Position numbers and translations under genes: made by a program. A model generated the notes under the pieces. That model ran no database searches. It worked only from the letters and a program-made list of their open reading frames with translations, and was not told the origin of the DNA. Positions 12,101 to 23,200 of a stretch of 64,000 bases of DNA are shown piece after piece (the first letter of the stretch is position 1; every line of letters starts with the position of its first letter). This stretch comes from Babylonia areolata (taxonomy: Eukaryota > Mollusca > Gastropoda > Neogastropoda > Buccinidae): assembly GCF_041734735.1 (NCBI RefSeq), contig NC_134879.1:12992301-13056300 (forward strand), given 5' to 3'.

Positions 12101-15100
12101 GCCTCTCTTACCTTAAATGCCCGATATGAAAATACACAGATTTTTCACCACCTTTTCATATGTTGAAGACATCAGCATATTGAAACAGAAGAGAGCAGGC
12201 TGCCTCTGATATTTTTCTGGGATAAACTGTTGCCTTAAACACTGAGGAAAGAGAGAAAGAGAGTGTGAGAGAGAGAGAGACAAGAGACAGAGACAGAGAA
12301 AGAGGGGCAAAGAGACATAGACATCATAGACAGAGAGACTCAGAGAGATAGAGACAAACAGAGACAGACAGATATATACACAGGCAGAGAATCTCAGACA
12401 AAGAGTGAGCGACATTCACAGGTTACCTGTCCATGGTTGTCGCTGGTATAGATGTGGTGCTCATCAGGAGACAGCTTCAGATCACAAACACTTTTCCGGT
12501 GTCCATGAGTCATAAGCATGATGGGTCGCCTGGTTTCTCTTCGGACATCATGCATCAGGACAGCACCGTTACGAATTCCGCAGAACAGCAGATTGCCGCC
12601 ATCAACCTATACACAACATCAGTGAATTGTTTAATTCTTTTTTTTCTTTACAAATAAGTACAAATGTAACTTACAATACTGGAAAATATTAACTTTTGTA
12701 GTTGATGCATAGTTTCATCAGGACAGCACCGTTATGGATTCCACAGAACAGCAAACTGCTGCCATCAACCTTCAGACAACACCATCAGTACACACTCTGT
12801 TTATTTATTTATTTATTTTTTTACAAATGTATGATAGTCAGTCATGTCCAAAAATGACCATCAGAACAGCAGAGGAGGTAACTGCTGTCCTGATGATCTG
12901 GGCTCGAATTTGATTTAAGTGGAGTGTCTTGCAGCTTTCATCATGCTCAAGAACATCTGGGCATCTGGAGCAATCAGTATGAAAACCAAACTCCGCATCT
13001 TCAACTCCAATGTGAAGTCAATTCTGCTCTATGGATGCGAGACATGGCGGACAACACAGACAATGCAGCAGAAGATTCAGACATTCTTCAACACTTGTCT
13101 GAGGTGCATCTACAAGATCCGATGGCAGGAGAAGATCCGAAACGAAGATCTGTGGGAGCGAGCGGGACAGGAACCAGCGGCCAAGCAGATACTGCGGAGG
13201 AAGCGGGGCTGGATCGGACACACCCTCAGAAAACCAGCGTCCAGCATCACATGCCAAGCCCTGACCTGGAACCTGCAGGGAAAGAGGAAGAGAGGCCGGC
13301 CTTGCAACAGCTGGAGGCGAGACACTGAGGCAGAGCTGAAGCAGCAAGGGACCAATTGGACTGGAATGGCCAGAACAGCCCAGAACAGAGTGCGATAGTG
13401 AGGAGTCGTTGATGGCCTTTGCTCCACCAGGAGCGATGGGCAAAATGAATGAATGAATGGAGTGTCTTGTATCTGTATTTGTATTTCTTTTTATCACAAC
13501 AGATTTCTCTGTGTGAAATTCGGGCTGCTCTCCTCAGGGAGAGCGCATCGCTAAACTACAGCACCACCCTTTTTTTTTTTTTTTCCCGCATGCAGTTTTA
13601 TTTGTTTTTCCTATCGATGTGGATTTTTCTATAGAATTTTGCCAGGAACAACCCTTTTGTTGCCGTGGGTTCTTTTACGTTCGCTAAGTGCATGCTGCAC
13701 ACGGGATCTCGGTTTATCGTCTCATCCGAATGACTAGCGTCCAGACCACCACTCAAGGTCTAGTGGAGGGGGAGAAAATATCGGCGGCTGAACCGTGATT
13801 CGAACCAGCGCGCTCAGATTCTCTCGCTTCCTAGGCGGACGCGTTACCTCTAGGCCATCACTCCACTTACAAGTTACATCCCCACTCTCTCAGCCAAGAG
13901 GGACCAAGGACAGTCAGTGTTGGGATGGTTCCCAAAGGCCAATTAGCCCCCAAGGCTGCAGCACTAAGAGCCAGTGCAATCTTGCCTCCTCGTTTGAGAG
14001 TCACAGTCCTCCAGAAAAGACTAACTGTAAATGAATTCCCATTGCAACTGAGAAACCACTGATCATACAGCTCTCACTTTTGCTGTTGGCCCAACTGTAA
14101 GCTTTACAAATATGTACAGAGGTATCAATGATACTGGAAAATATCAATATTTTGTAGTTAATGTATAGTTTGCTTCTGGTTTTTAAAAATTCAAATATAT
14201 GTGCTGGTGTGGCTGATGATAAAGGAAGATAATAGTTTTCTGAACACATCAGCAGGATTATTTTCCCTCCCTTTTTTGTTGTTTTTGTTGTTGTTGTTGT
14301 TTCTTTGTTGTTTTATTCCACAACATGCAGAAATAGCATCAACTCAAATAAGCTTAATCTTCAAGTAGTTAAAAAAAAGTTCTATTTTTCTTTTTTTTTT
14401 TTTCTTAAGTAATGCTAATTATATGATTTAAGTAAAACATTAAGTAAACTAATCCTAATGTAGCATTAAACACCACAAACACACATTTTTCATTTTGATA
14501 GAGGAGGGTGTCGATATGCTTATGTGTGTGTGTGTGTGTGTGTTTAGAATGGGTACAGTGCTCCATTGGTGTAATAATGAGAAATGATTGCTGGCAACAG
14601 GAAATTCATCAAAAAGAGCAATGACTACTTAATCAGTGATTGGTGAGCAGTTTCTTATCATTTTTTAAAATTATTTTTAAAATTATTTTTTCTCTCTCTC
14701 TTTCTTTCTTATTCTGTGTTAAATATAAGCGCGTTGGGTTACGCTGCTGGTCAGGCATCTGCTTGGCAGATGTGGTGTAGCATATATGGATTTGTCTGAA
14801 CGCAGTGACGCCTCCTTGAGCTACTGAAACTGAAACTGAAATATAAGTCTGAAACCTGCCATTCACGGGACTAACATATAGTAACAACTTTCCTGTTACA
14901 CAGTGCAGTTGTCAACAAAGAGGAGAACTATCATGAAATAATATTTTCTAAACTTTCTCATTTACACTTTGACTTACTGTCTAAACTTCTTTAAAAATTA
15001 ATTATGAGTTCTTTTTCGTTTCTTATTGTTTGTTGTTTTTGTTTTTTGTCATACAGTTTTGATTAATTCTTTATTTTAATTTCTTCCTGTTTATATCACC

Positions 15101-18100
15101 CATCTCTGACAGCTTTGGGAAGTCTTTTCTGTCAGTCATATTCTGCAGTTTTCAACCATTGCCACACATGGATCACAGCAAAAGAACAAATTCACCTTAA
15201 CCCATTCAGTGCCACCAAAGAATTTTGTAATGAAAAAAAAAGTGCTCTCTCTTTGCCAGGGAATTTTGAGGATTCAGGGGTAATCATTTTTTTAATAAAA
15301 AATCTTGTACAAAAACTATAAAAGATACAGAACTGAAGTATTTGATACTGAATTTATGAAGGAAATTGAATGATGATTCTAAATCTGGGCTTTCTTTTCC
15401 TCAAATATTTTGAATCTAGATAGCAATTTAGACATTTCAAAGTGAAGATAATAATTCTTATGTTATAAAAAAAAAAAGTCTATTTCCACCTCTACAGAAT
15501 GACACCCAAAAAGAAAACAAACAAAATACAAAAGGAAATAGCATAGGTCTAATTATACCTGTAATTATAAATAAAAGAATTAAAAAAAATAAATAAATAA
15601 AACAACATAAGTTTATGATAACAAACTCTTGTAGCCATGTAAGTGAATAACCATCTCAGCATGTGAGCAACAACAAACGTGGGTTCAGTCTTATCATGTT
15701 CACAGAAAGTGAGCCGTCAACTCAAGCTTTTCGCTTTTCTCACACCTAAGAGCATCCCAGTTTTTGAGGAGAAAAGTGCTTTAATGATGTCCCCTTCCTC
15801 CTGGTTGTAGCTGATCTGATAATAAAATTCGAAATACTCAAATAGATGCAAGACATAAGTGGATGTTTTAAAGGTACTATGGCAACACTTTAAGCAGGAC
15901 ATCAGGTAATGTCTTATAGACACTGAACAGGTTAAAAAGAAAAGATAATGGTTTGTTAAATAAATTCATCAATTACATCTCTGATATCTGATATGTCCGA
16001 AGTGGATGAAACTCGAATATGTCAGACATAAATTGCTCTATCCCTTTCAGAGAATTTACACATTCTCCAGTTGCTGCCTTTGAAGGGTTTAACCACTCCA
16101 CCCCCACAATAATTCTGTTCAACCTTCTTTATTTCTTAAACATTCCAAATCATTCATTAGCTAACTCACCTTAGAAAATGCCTGAGACAAAACCTTGTCT
16201 CTGTGAGTATCAAGCTCCCAAAACTGACCAGTGTTGACATCAACAACTTTGCATCCTCGTTCCAGTCCAACACCAAACTGTGGCTTGCAAGCATTCCAAG
16301 TACATGTCCACACATTACTTTCTCCAAGTACAAAATCCACATGCTGTCTCCCATCACTCAGGGTGTCCATTGAGCAAATGCATGCAACACTCCTACAGGA
16401 ACTAGAGCGCATTTTGGATGTGTACAAAATACCGTTTTCATATGAAGTCCCCGAACAATCCGCCCAACACAGGCTGGTGATTTCACCCCAAGTACGTACA
16501 ACTGAGCTGGTTAAGCTGATTTCTAATGCCAGCTCTCCACACTGTCGTTTAGCTCGATGTTTGACAGTCATGACCTGAATCTGCTGCAGGGCTGTGCCAG
16601 AGACTGACCACATGCACACCAGCTGGTCATTGCCTTTGTTAGCCACCATGTGGGTCATGTGATCCAGGTGCTCGCAATATTCCTCTGACGGGAACACACT
16701 GCGAGAATCCGTCCTGCTCAGACTTGATGCTGTGCTGAGCACCAGAGTTTTGTACAGTCTGCTATCCCCCACTTTTCCTCTTTCATGGCTGTTCAGCAGC
16801 AGCCTTGACACAGAATGATGACAGGACAAGCTGGAAGATTTGCAAGAGAACTTTGAGGCTGGTCTCTTTGTGGCAGGTGAAGTCGTAAGAAACTGTTTCA
16901 CAGGACGATCATGGAGTTCTGTGATTAAAGTTAAGAAAAAACAATTCTCATAGGATTTTTTATATATAAAGCTGGAAATTATGGGACAAGACATTGTTTG
17001 TAAAATCTTAAAGTTAAAAAAAAAAAAGACTAGAAATTGTGGTCAAAGAAAAGATCATCATTAAAACTGACAGTAATTAATAATCAAGTGTGTATGGCAA
17101 GCATCTGTCCAGAGAAGTTGAGGATGCAAGAATGAGGATTCTTCAAAAGGTGCATCTTGCTGCAGCACTTATAAATAATTTGTTGGTATTAATGGAAAGC
17201 AACATAATCATCATACTGAACATAGTAACAGTAAACACATACCGGGTATATAAGATAAAGAAAAAAATTGGATAATAATAAACATTAAAACACTCTGTCA
17301 CTCATGCATGATGTACAGATAGTGTAGCTCATGACTACATTACAAAATCATTTGACCCAACATTAACCTGAATTGTGAAAGAAATTGTGAAATAAATCAC
17401 TTGAATGAAAAATAGGAAGAAGAACAAGAAGAAAGAAAGAAAGAAGAAGAGGAAGAAGAAAAAAAACCATGGACACTGATCAATCATGAAAGGATACTCT
17501 GAGAACCTGATGAAGGATGAGGCACTGTGGAATCTGAAATAAATGAGTCTTTGGAGCCACCATGCATTCTAAGTCTCTTCTGAGATTGTTCAAAGTCTTG
17601 TCTCTTGCAGGTGCCACTTCTTGATCTCTTTCTCCGTCTGTCTCTCCGACTGCTGGTGTGACTTCTTGATCTCTCTCTCCGTCTGTCTGTCCGGCTCCTG
17701 GTGTGACTTCTTGATCTCTCTCTTAGTCTGTCTCTCCGACTGCTGGTGTGACTTCTTGCTTTCTCTCTTTGTCTGTCTGTCCAATTGGATCTGGGTCTTT
17801 TTCTGTCGGCCAGAGACTCACTGACTGGTGAATGATAACTGTTATCCTTCCTATGATAATGCTGAAATCTACTCTGACTTCTGTCATGATAATATGAACT
17901 GGAATGGTGGTATGCTATTCTGTAGCTATCCTCATAGTTCTGTCTTTGACAATCTCGTTTGTGGTAATTGTCAGAAATCCAGGTGCGTCGTCTATGATCA
18001 TTAGCTGATCTAACAGTATCACAGTTGTGCTTATACGAGCTGATGTCCCTTTGAACTGGGCACCTATCTTTTTCATGATCACTGGGTCTTATCATGCAAC

Positions 18101-18425
18101 AGTGTCTATTTCTGCTGCTCTGAATGTCACTGTCACCTTGAAATGAACCGTTTACAGATTTGTGTGTTCTGAACACATCGTCATTTGAGGAGGAACCTGG
18201 TGTACAGCTTGGACTACCATGACTGCCATAATTCAGTTCACTTCCTGTATTTCTTATACCCAAAACATTAAAGATTTTGTTTTTGTCTAACTGTCTGTCA
18301 TAATCCTGACCATTCCTAGGTCTAGCACTTCTAGCATCTGGATGATTTGCTTTGGTTGGTGAGAACATAACATAATTTCCAATGCAATGCTGATCTTGGT
18401 CCTGATGATGTCCATGAGATTTCAT
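8708..18425 (-). CDS. DCAF4: DCAF4-like WD40 protein (CUL4-DDB1 substrate-receptor candidate)
   Basis: Five coding exons on the minus strand: 18425-17507, 16918-16170, 12606-12427, 10415-10301 and 8904-8708 (stop TAG at 8710-8708). The junction phases fit (1, 0, 0, 1) and the sum is 2160 bases, 719 residues. Exon ends carry AG acceptors and GT donors; the first donor (CAG|GTTCTC) is weak. WD40 signatures match vertebrate DCAF4: VWTCTWN and DVNTGQFW in exon 2, NLLFCGIRNGAVLMHDVRRE in exon 3, IKKWDLRT in exon 4, and GTDCYTKVWCLESGQLL then IPPPYPA in exon 5. DCAF4 proteins are WD40 adaptors of CUL4-DDB1 ubiquitin ligases. The start ATG (18425) follows an in-frame stop. Exon 1 encodes about 300 polar residues with an SR/RD-rich repeat block and lacks the short FYFD motif typical of vertebrate DCAF4, so either this N-terminus differs or an exon was missed. 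Confidence 0.88.
9120..9400. repeat. CA microsatellite, GA run and long G tract in DCAF4 intron
   Basis: Within the last intron of DCAF4 there is a (CA)n run at about 9160-9195, a GA-rich stretch at 9290-9330, and an almost pure G tract at about 9347-9370. All short frames here derive from these simple repeats. Further CA runs occur at 9755-9785, 10145-10220 and 10900-10930. Confidence 0.85.
10418..10600 (-). repeat. LINE 3'-end-like fragment
   Basis: A run of AAT/GAT trinucleotides followed by GGTGATTTATATCGCACC and a CTCAAG word. This is the reverse of the (ATT)n tail plus GCGC-type 3' end carried by many invertebrate LINEs, compare 53555. It is only a tail, with no coding part. Confidence 0.45.
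11395..11800 (+). mobile_element. LINE C-terminal fragment with 3' tail
   Basis: The plus-strand frame holds the last residues of a CR1/L2/RTE-X-like ORF2 (SFAVPHIWNNLP followed by a serine-rich stretch; compare WNELPLSLS at 53.7 kb). Near 11720-11790 comes the typical 3' tail with the words AAAGCGCCCTGAGC and GGGCGCTATACAAATG, then ATT/TTC trinucleotides. It is decayed and 5'-truncated. Just upstream (11290-11395) lies an old copy of the SINE3 tail described at 36379. Confidence 0.65.
11945..12110 (-). mobile_element. Very short 3' end of the 5583-type LINE
   Basis: The words GGTTTATTCAT, AAAGGCCAAGGCCCCT and TGAAGGGGTA, preceded by a GAAT-type tetranucleotide run, match the 3' end at 5583-5660 in the same orientation. 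This is a second, heavily 5'-truncated insertion of the same family, which shows the family moved more than once here. Confidence 0.65.
12716..12788 (-). pseudogene. Partial duplicate of DCAF4 exon 3 with its acceptor
   Basis: A copy of bases 12553-12625, about 160 bases upstream in transcript direction. The shared parts are the end of the intron, an AG acceptor, and the coding start VDGG...LFCG..NGAVLM. Only the first 55 or so coding bases are present, and the copy ends without a donor. It lies inside intron 2 of DCAF4, so it could act as a decoy acceptor. Confidence 0.75.
12932..13458 (+). mobile_element. 5'-truncated RTE-like LINE with 11-base target-site duplication
   Basis: The frame 12945-13395 gives the C-terminal end of an RTE/BovB-type ORF2: KTKLRIFNSNVKS, LLYGCETW, GWIGHTLR, KRKRGRP and SWRRDTEAELKQ. 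It ends in a GAAT tetranucleotide tail (13443-13458). The word GGAGTGTCTTG stands immediately before (12921-12931) and after (13459-13469), a clean target-site duplication. The frame is open throughout, so the insertion looks fairly young. Confidence 0.9.
13470..13866 (-). mobile_element. SINE2, tRNA-headed, about 400 bases
   Basis: Read on the minus strand, it begins GGAGTGATGGCCTAGAGG. It has an A-box-like TGGCCTAGAGGTAACGC and a B-box GGTTCGAATCAC about 40 bases later, i.e. a tRNA-derived RNA polymerase III head. A conserved body follows, with CATTCGGATGAGAC and ACCCACGGCAACAAAAGGG, and then a (ATACAA)n tail. Other copies are at 31411 and 41967, with fragments at 38850 and 56200. It abuts the RTE-like LINE. 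Confidence 0.88.
14715..14860 (+). mobile_element. SINE3 tail copy
   Basis: Carries the conserved tail GCTGCTGGTCAGGCATCTGC, GGCAGATGTGGTGTAGC, CGCAGTGACGCCTCC and a (TGAAAC)n end. This is the family whose full copy with a 5S head is at 36379. An AT-rich stretch precedes it, as in other copies. 14076-14714 and 14861-16169 are intron 2 of DCAF4 with no other feature recognised except poly-T and GT runs. Confidence 0.75.
17620..17800 (-). repeat. 45-base tandem repeat encoding an Arg/Ser-rich block of DCAF4
   Basis: About four in-frame units of 45 bases inside DCAF4 exon 1. They encode variants of SHTSSRRDRRRERSR (15 residues). The unit is a multiple of three, so copy-number change keeps the frame. 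The composition resembles RS domains of nuclear splicing-associated proteins, which suggests nuclear localisation, but that is inference from composition only. Confidence 0.75.
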
Positions 18426-18551
18426 TTTCAAACTGTTCTGTTCTAATGTTTAGTGGATCTCCACTACATGAAGAACTGCTGCTGTGTTGGTCACTATGGT
18501 ATCTCTTCAATCTCCAAGTTCTGTGAATGTATCTTCAGTATGGGTTTCTAC
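18426..18551 (-). other. Likely 5' UTR part of DCAF4 exon
   Basis: A good acceptor (TTTGTTTCAG, minus strand) ends at 18552, and the stretch between it and the chosen ATG contains an in-frame stop. This makes it untranslated leader and implies at least one further non-coding exon upstream, somewhere in 18.6-20.3 kb. Confidence 0.5.
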
Positions 18552-20758
18552 CTGAAACAAAAGTGAAAGAACAGTGTTGCTGAAAGTCATGAAATATTGA
18601 ATTCCCGAGGAAAAAAAATCAACAAAAAAACAAACCCCTAAAACCCCTTAATACACATCTTTTTTAACCCTGAAAATTAGCTCCGATATTCTGCTCAACC
18701 ACCATGGTCTGTTTATTTTGATACTCATAGAACAAGTAGAACTGAACCTGACATCTGCATAATGTTCCAGTTGACACGAGGTGCTACAGACATACCTCCA
18801 GCACGTCAGATATGATGGAGGATTGCAAGTGGTCCAGTCTTCAGGACAGGAGATGGACAGCACGCCTTGCTGTGCTTTATAAAATCCACCACAACCTGGT
18901 CCACGCTGACCATATCGGGAGCAAGTTAGTTCCTGCTACACCATGACAACGCCGCTGTTATAGCCAGCAGTTCAAGCTCCCACAGTGTCGAACCCAGTAC
19001 TTACAATTCTCACTCCCCACAAGGACCATCAGGCATTGGAACAATTTACCAGAAAACGAAGTGATGGCCAAGACTAACGACACACATGTCAAGGGCCTCC
19101 AAATTTCAACTTCAATAGGGCAGCACTTTTTTTTCTTCCAGGGCCTAAACTGGGAGCGTTTAACGGTGGTGTTTTTTCTCCATTTGTTTTTTTATTTTCT
19201 GCCAGACTCCTCTTTTTGAGTAACAGAATAATTAGAATGATGATTTTGGTGGTCGTTAAAGAAAACGCCGAGAATGAAAGCCATAGGGAAAGTCTGTTTA
19301 CATTTCAAAAATGTGGTCATTCTTTGTATCTATATCACATCAAGCTATAGTTACACTGACACGTGAGAAGGGGGTCTTAGGGTGAAATGTGGCGACACAA
19401 TAACTCGACAGTGCAAGCGTTAAACGGTGCAAAATTATGTACACACGTGGCCAACTTGTTGGTCTTGTTTTGACAAGGAAGAGATTTGCTCGTGGGCCTG
19501 CTGCTTGTATGTGACGTTCTTCTGTGGTGCCATAAAACTTTTTCTGTGTCCATCTCATCATTTGCTAAAGGCTCTGAGCAATCCTACCTCAAATACAAAA
19601 ACACCACCAGCTACTTACGGTTCAACACACATCAGCTCCTCTGTCCACTGTAACCGCGTGGAAGAGTTTACAAACGGAAGTAAAAGTCTAGGTCGAGGAC
19701 GATGGTTAACTTCCGGGATCAGTGTCAGTTGCAGTTTCTATTTCTCAAGGAATCATCACTGTGTGTTCGGTTAGTCCATGTACGCCACACAGCATCTATT
19801 CGGCAGAAGCCTGACCAACTATATAACCCAACACACTTGGTCAAGATTTTAATGTATGTTTGTGTATTTGTTTTTCTAGATTGACAGTTAATCTCATCAC
19901 ATTAATAACCATTCTGCCACTTTCCTCCCAATACAGGGGTATAATAAAAAGAATAAAAAATAAAACATTACATTTTTCTCTTCCAATGCAAAAGAAAACG
20001 TTTCGCCTTCTCCAAGAACACGGAAATGTTTTCGAGGTTTTTTTCGCAGAAAAAGGGCAGGGGATATTTCCGTTTTTGTGGTTGTTTGGCTGGTGGCTTT
20101 TCCTGCAACGAGCACGTGTAAAGGTAGACAACTCTAAACAAGACATTGGTTGACCGGAGGTTCCCGTCGACACATGGAAAAGTGCGGTTGTCAACAGGCA
20201 AGGGTCAGATATGTCAGCGAGGATAGAATCGCGTGTTCTATCTAGAATATATTAAATAAATAAAAGCAAATGATATAATTTTATCGTTTTCCTGCAGTTA
20301 GGTCATATCGCAGTGAACGAAACAGGTCGGCTTGCAGTGGTCATCCGCTGCTGTGACATTGAAAGTTCGCCTGTAAGGTGCAGTAACTACAGATATATAT
20401 GATGAAAGAATTTTCCATTTGTGTTGAGATGAAGTTGCTTTTTACCGACACCCCCCGTTTCCCACCCTGTCTCTCGCTGTATATGAAGTAAATGAGCCTC
20501 ATTCTTAGTCTGTCTTTGTCAGTGCACATGTGACTGTGTGTGTGTGTGTGTCCCCTACCCTTTCTTTCCCCCCTCAGTTTTCTTGGATACATATTGCAAG
20601 CATTTCACTTTGTGTGACTATAACTCTCCTTCAGTGTCTCTTCTGTCTTCTACAGTTGGATTCTTTATCCTTCTGCTAAATTGTGAATACATGGTTTCTT
20701 TTCAGTTGTGGATGAAGATTGATCTGTGAGAGGTGGGAAACATCTCATTGGAAGAAAA
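18552..20758. promoter_or_regulatory. Head-to-head gap between DCAF4 and BCS1L
   Basis: The two genes point away from each other, with start codons 2.3 kb apart, so their promoters must lie here or share one region. No TATA box or clear CpG block is convincing. An old SINE3 tail in minus orientation sits at about 19725-19850. The stretch 18660-19100 shows no recognisable coding sense. The stretch 20400-20560 is pyrimidine/GT rich. Confidence 0.4.
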
Positions 20759-21099
20759 ATGCCTGTGACAGAGTTAATATCATCACTTAGCACCAATCCC
20801 TACTTCAGTGCTGGAGCAGGTCTGTTTGGTGTTGGTATGGCTGCTGCAGTTCTTAAACGAGCAAGTCAGGTGAGTATACTGTCAACATTAGTCTGTACTA
20901 TCAGAGTTTAGGTTTTTTTCAGGATGTCATGGGTCATTTGTTTGGTTCACCACAAAATCAATGGGTGATTTTCAAAATTAATGGGTCTGGAAAAACAACC
21001 ACTTATTCCTGCCTCTGGCACCCCCAAAGGGACACCCCCACACCCAAAATATTTTAAATTGAATTTGTGCTTTGTCCATCACACTTGGTGTGTGAATTG

Positions 21100-21167
<68 letters not shown>

Positions 21168-22264
21168 AAAATTTTATGTATATACTTTCTGATTGGTGAA
21201 GTCTCTGTCTTTTCGTTTATTTGTTTGCTGAGACATTTTGTATACTTGTGACAAACTTCAGTACAAAGTTGATTCTTCTCAAATTACCAGTTCACATGGT
21301 CAGCATCATGGTGCATGCAACCTCTAGGCAGTTTCAGCCAATTTCCTAGCATTTGATTAACCAGGACACAATATCTTCTGCGCATACACTGGTCAGGAAA
21401 GCGTCTGCTTCTTTTCAACCCAAGCAGATTTGGCCACACGTTAAACCATTTATTGGTTTTCCCAAAGACAAAATAAAAGGTTTCCAAGGATCAAAACCAT
21501 TTGTTTGATTTTCTGGAACAATGACTAGATGATGCAACGTTGTGAACATTGAAGTCCAACAGTTTCCAGCAAGAAACCGCTGTGACTGCAACAGTGACTG
21601 TCAATGTCAGTGTTGGAGAAACAGTTGATGAAGCTTTTCAGTTTGTTGTTAGAAGTCTTGAAAATAATTACTTGTTGAAAGTCTTCAAACAGAAAAAGAA
21701 TGTTTGTCAATGGAAAATAAAAGGAAACAGAAAATATCCACTTTTATCCAAATCAGATTTTGACAAAATGGCCTAGAGAGATAGAGAGAATGTATTCTTT
21801 ATTTTTGACTTCATGTTCATATTCTTCATTTACAAGACTTCAGTTTCAAATTCATTTTCAAGACTTCATTTTTATGTACACCAAATGAAGTTTCTTCAAA
21901 GTTCATGAGTATTTTCAATTGTAACATGTCGAGTGATAACACCTTGAATTTTATCATAGCTGATTAACAACTTTTGACTTGACATGGAAAAATGTGCTGC
22001 CCTACTTGTTTCAATGTCCCATTCATCTCAGTGTGGAGAGGACAAGTGTATGTTTTGGTGGGTCTGTACATTCGTCCTATTGTTGTCCATGAGCATGGAG
22101 TAATGCTTTATCTTCACGATCTGCTTTCATGCTGACCTGAGTTTAGATTTTCCTTTCAACTTCATGACAAGAGTCAGTTTATGTCAAACTATGCGCTGGT
22201 GGTATGTTCATACTTGGGTATACAATATGACCTGTTTTCTTATGCATTTGTGGGCTGCAGCTCC

Positions 22265-22345
<81 letters not shown>

Positions 22346-23165
22346 CTTCTTGATCATTGTATTAAATATAAAACCTTAAGGGAACAATTTAAAAACAAAA
22401 ATTCAAAATTCCTATAACACAGGAAATATTCCCAGTTAGGTGATGCTAACAAATGATGAATATATGCAAACAAGATTAGGAAAATTTGTTTATGAATGCT
22501 GTTGCAATTTATTGCAGTAATTGATTAATTAATTGTGTATTTTTCATTCATTCATTCATTTACCATTGCATTTGTGTCTTATAAACCTTAAAGTTTTATG
22601 ACAATAAAATCTATTCTATTCTAATCACACACACACATAATATATATATATATATATACATATATACACACACACACCTATATCTATATATAAATATATG
22701 TATAATTGTACACACACACACACACACACAAGTGGGTTTTTATATGTATGACTGTTTTTACCCCACCACATTGGTCGCCAAAATCCTTCAGGGATGGACT
22801 TGACTCAGACAGCTGGTAGAATTTTTTTGGAACAGATTTTGTTGGAGATCAGTTTGTAATGTGTTTCTTGTATTGTGTTAAGCAGGGTCAGATTTTTTTT
22901 CTGCAGATGAAACACACTTTTTAAGAATGTATGTTTCTCTTGTGTTGCAGTTCGGAACCATCTTGTTCCGTCGGCACTGCATGATAACCCTGGAGGTGAC
23001 GAGTCAAGACAAAAGCTTTCACTGGCTTCTGCAGTGGATATCTCGCTATGGGACCCGTACACAACATCTGAGTGTGGAAACCACATTCAGTCAGACAGAT
23101 ACAGGAAAGGTAGGCACTAAATGCACTCACACACACTGTATGCACACACACATTGTATGCACACA

Positions 23166-23200
<35 letters not shown>

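Larger units (their letters stand above)
12834..14075 (+). repeat. Dispersed repeat R4 interrupted by a LINE and a SINE
   Basis: The outer parts 12834-12931 and 13868-14075 together match the uninterrupted R4 at 1125-1445. The break falls next to the word GAGTGTCTTG. Everything between them is later insertion (12932-13458 and 13470-13866). R4 is therefore older than both. Confidence 0.75.

Noticed and set aside
13018-13497. Minus-strand open frames across the RTE-like LINE
   Set aside because: Antisense shadows of the LINE ORF on the plus strand.
17590-17824. Two further short frames over the SR repeat block
   Set aside because: Shadows of DCAF4 exon 1; only one frame joins the WD40 exons in phase.
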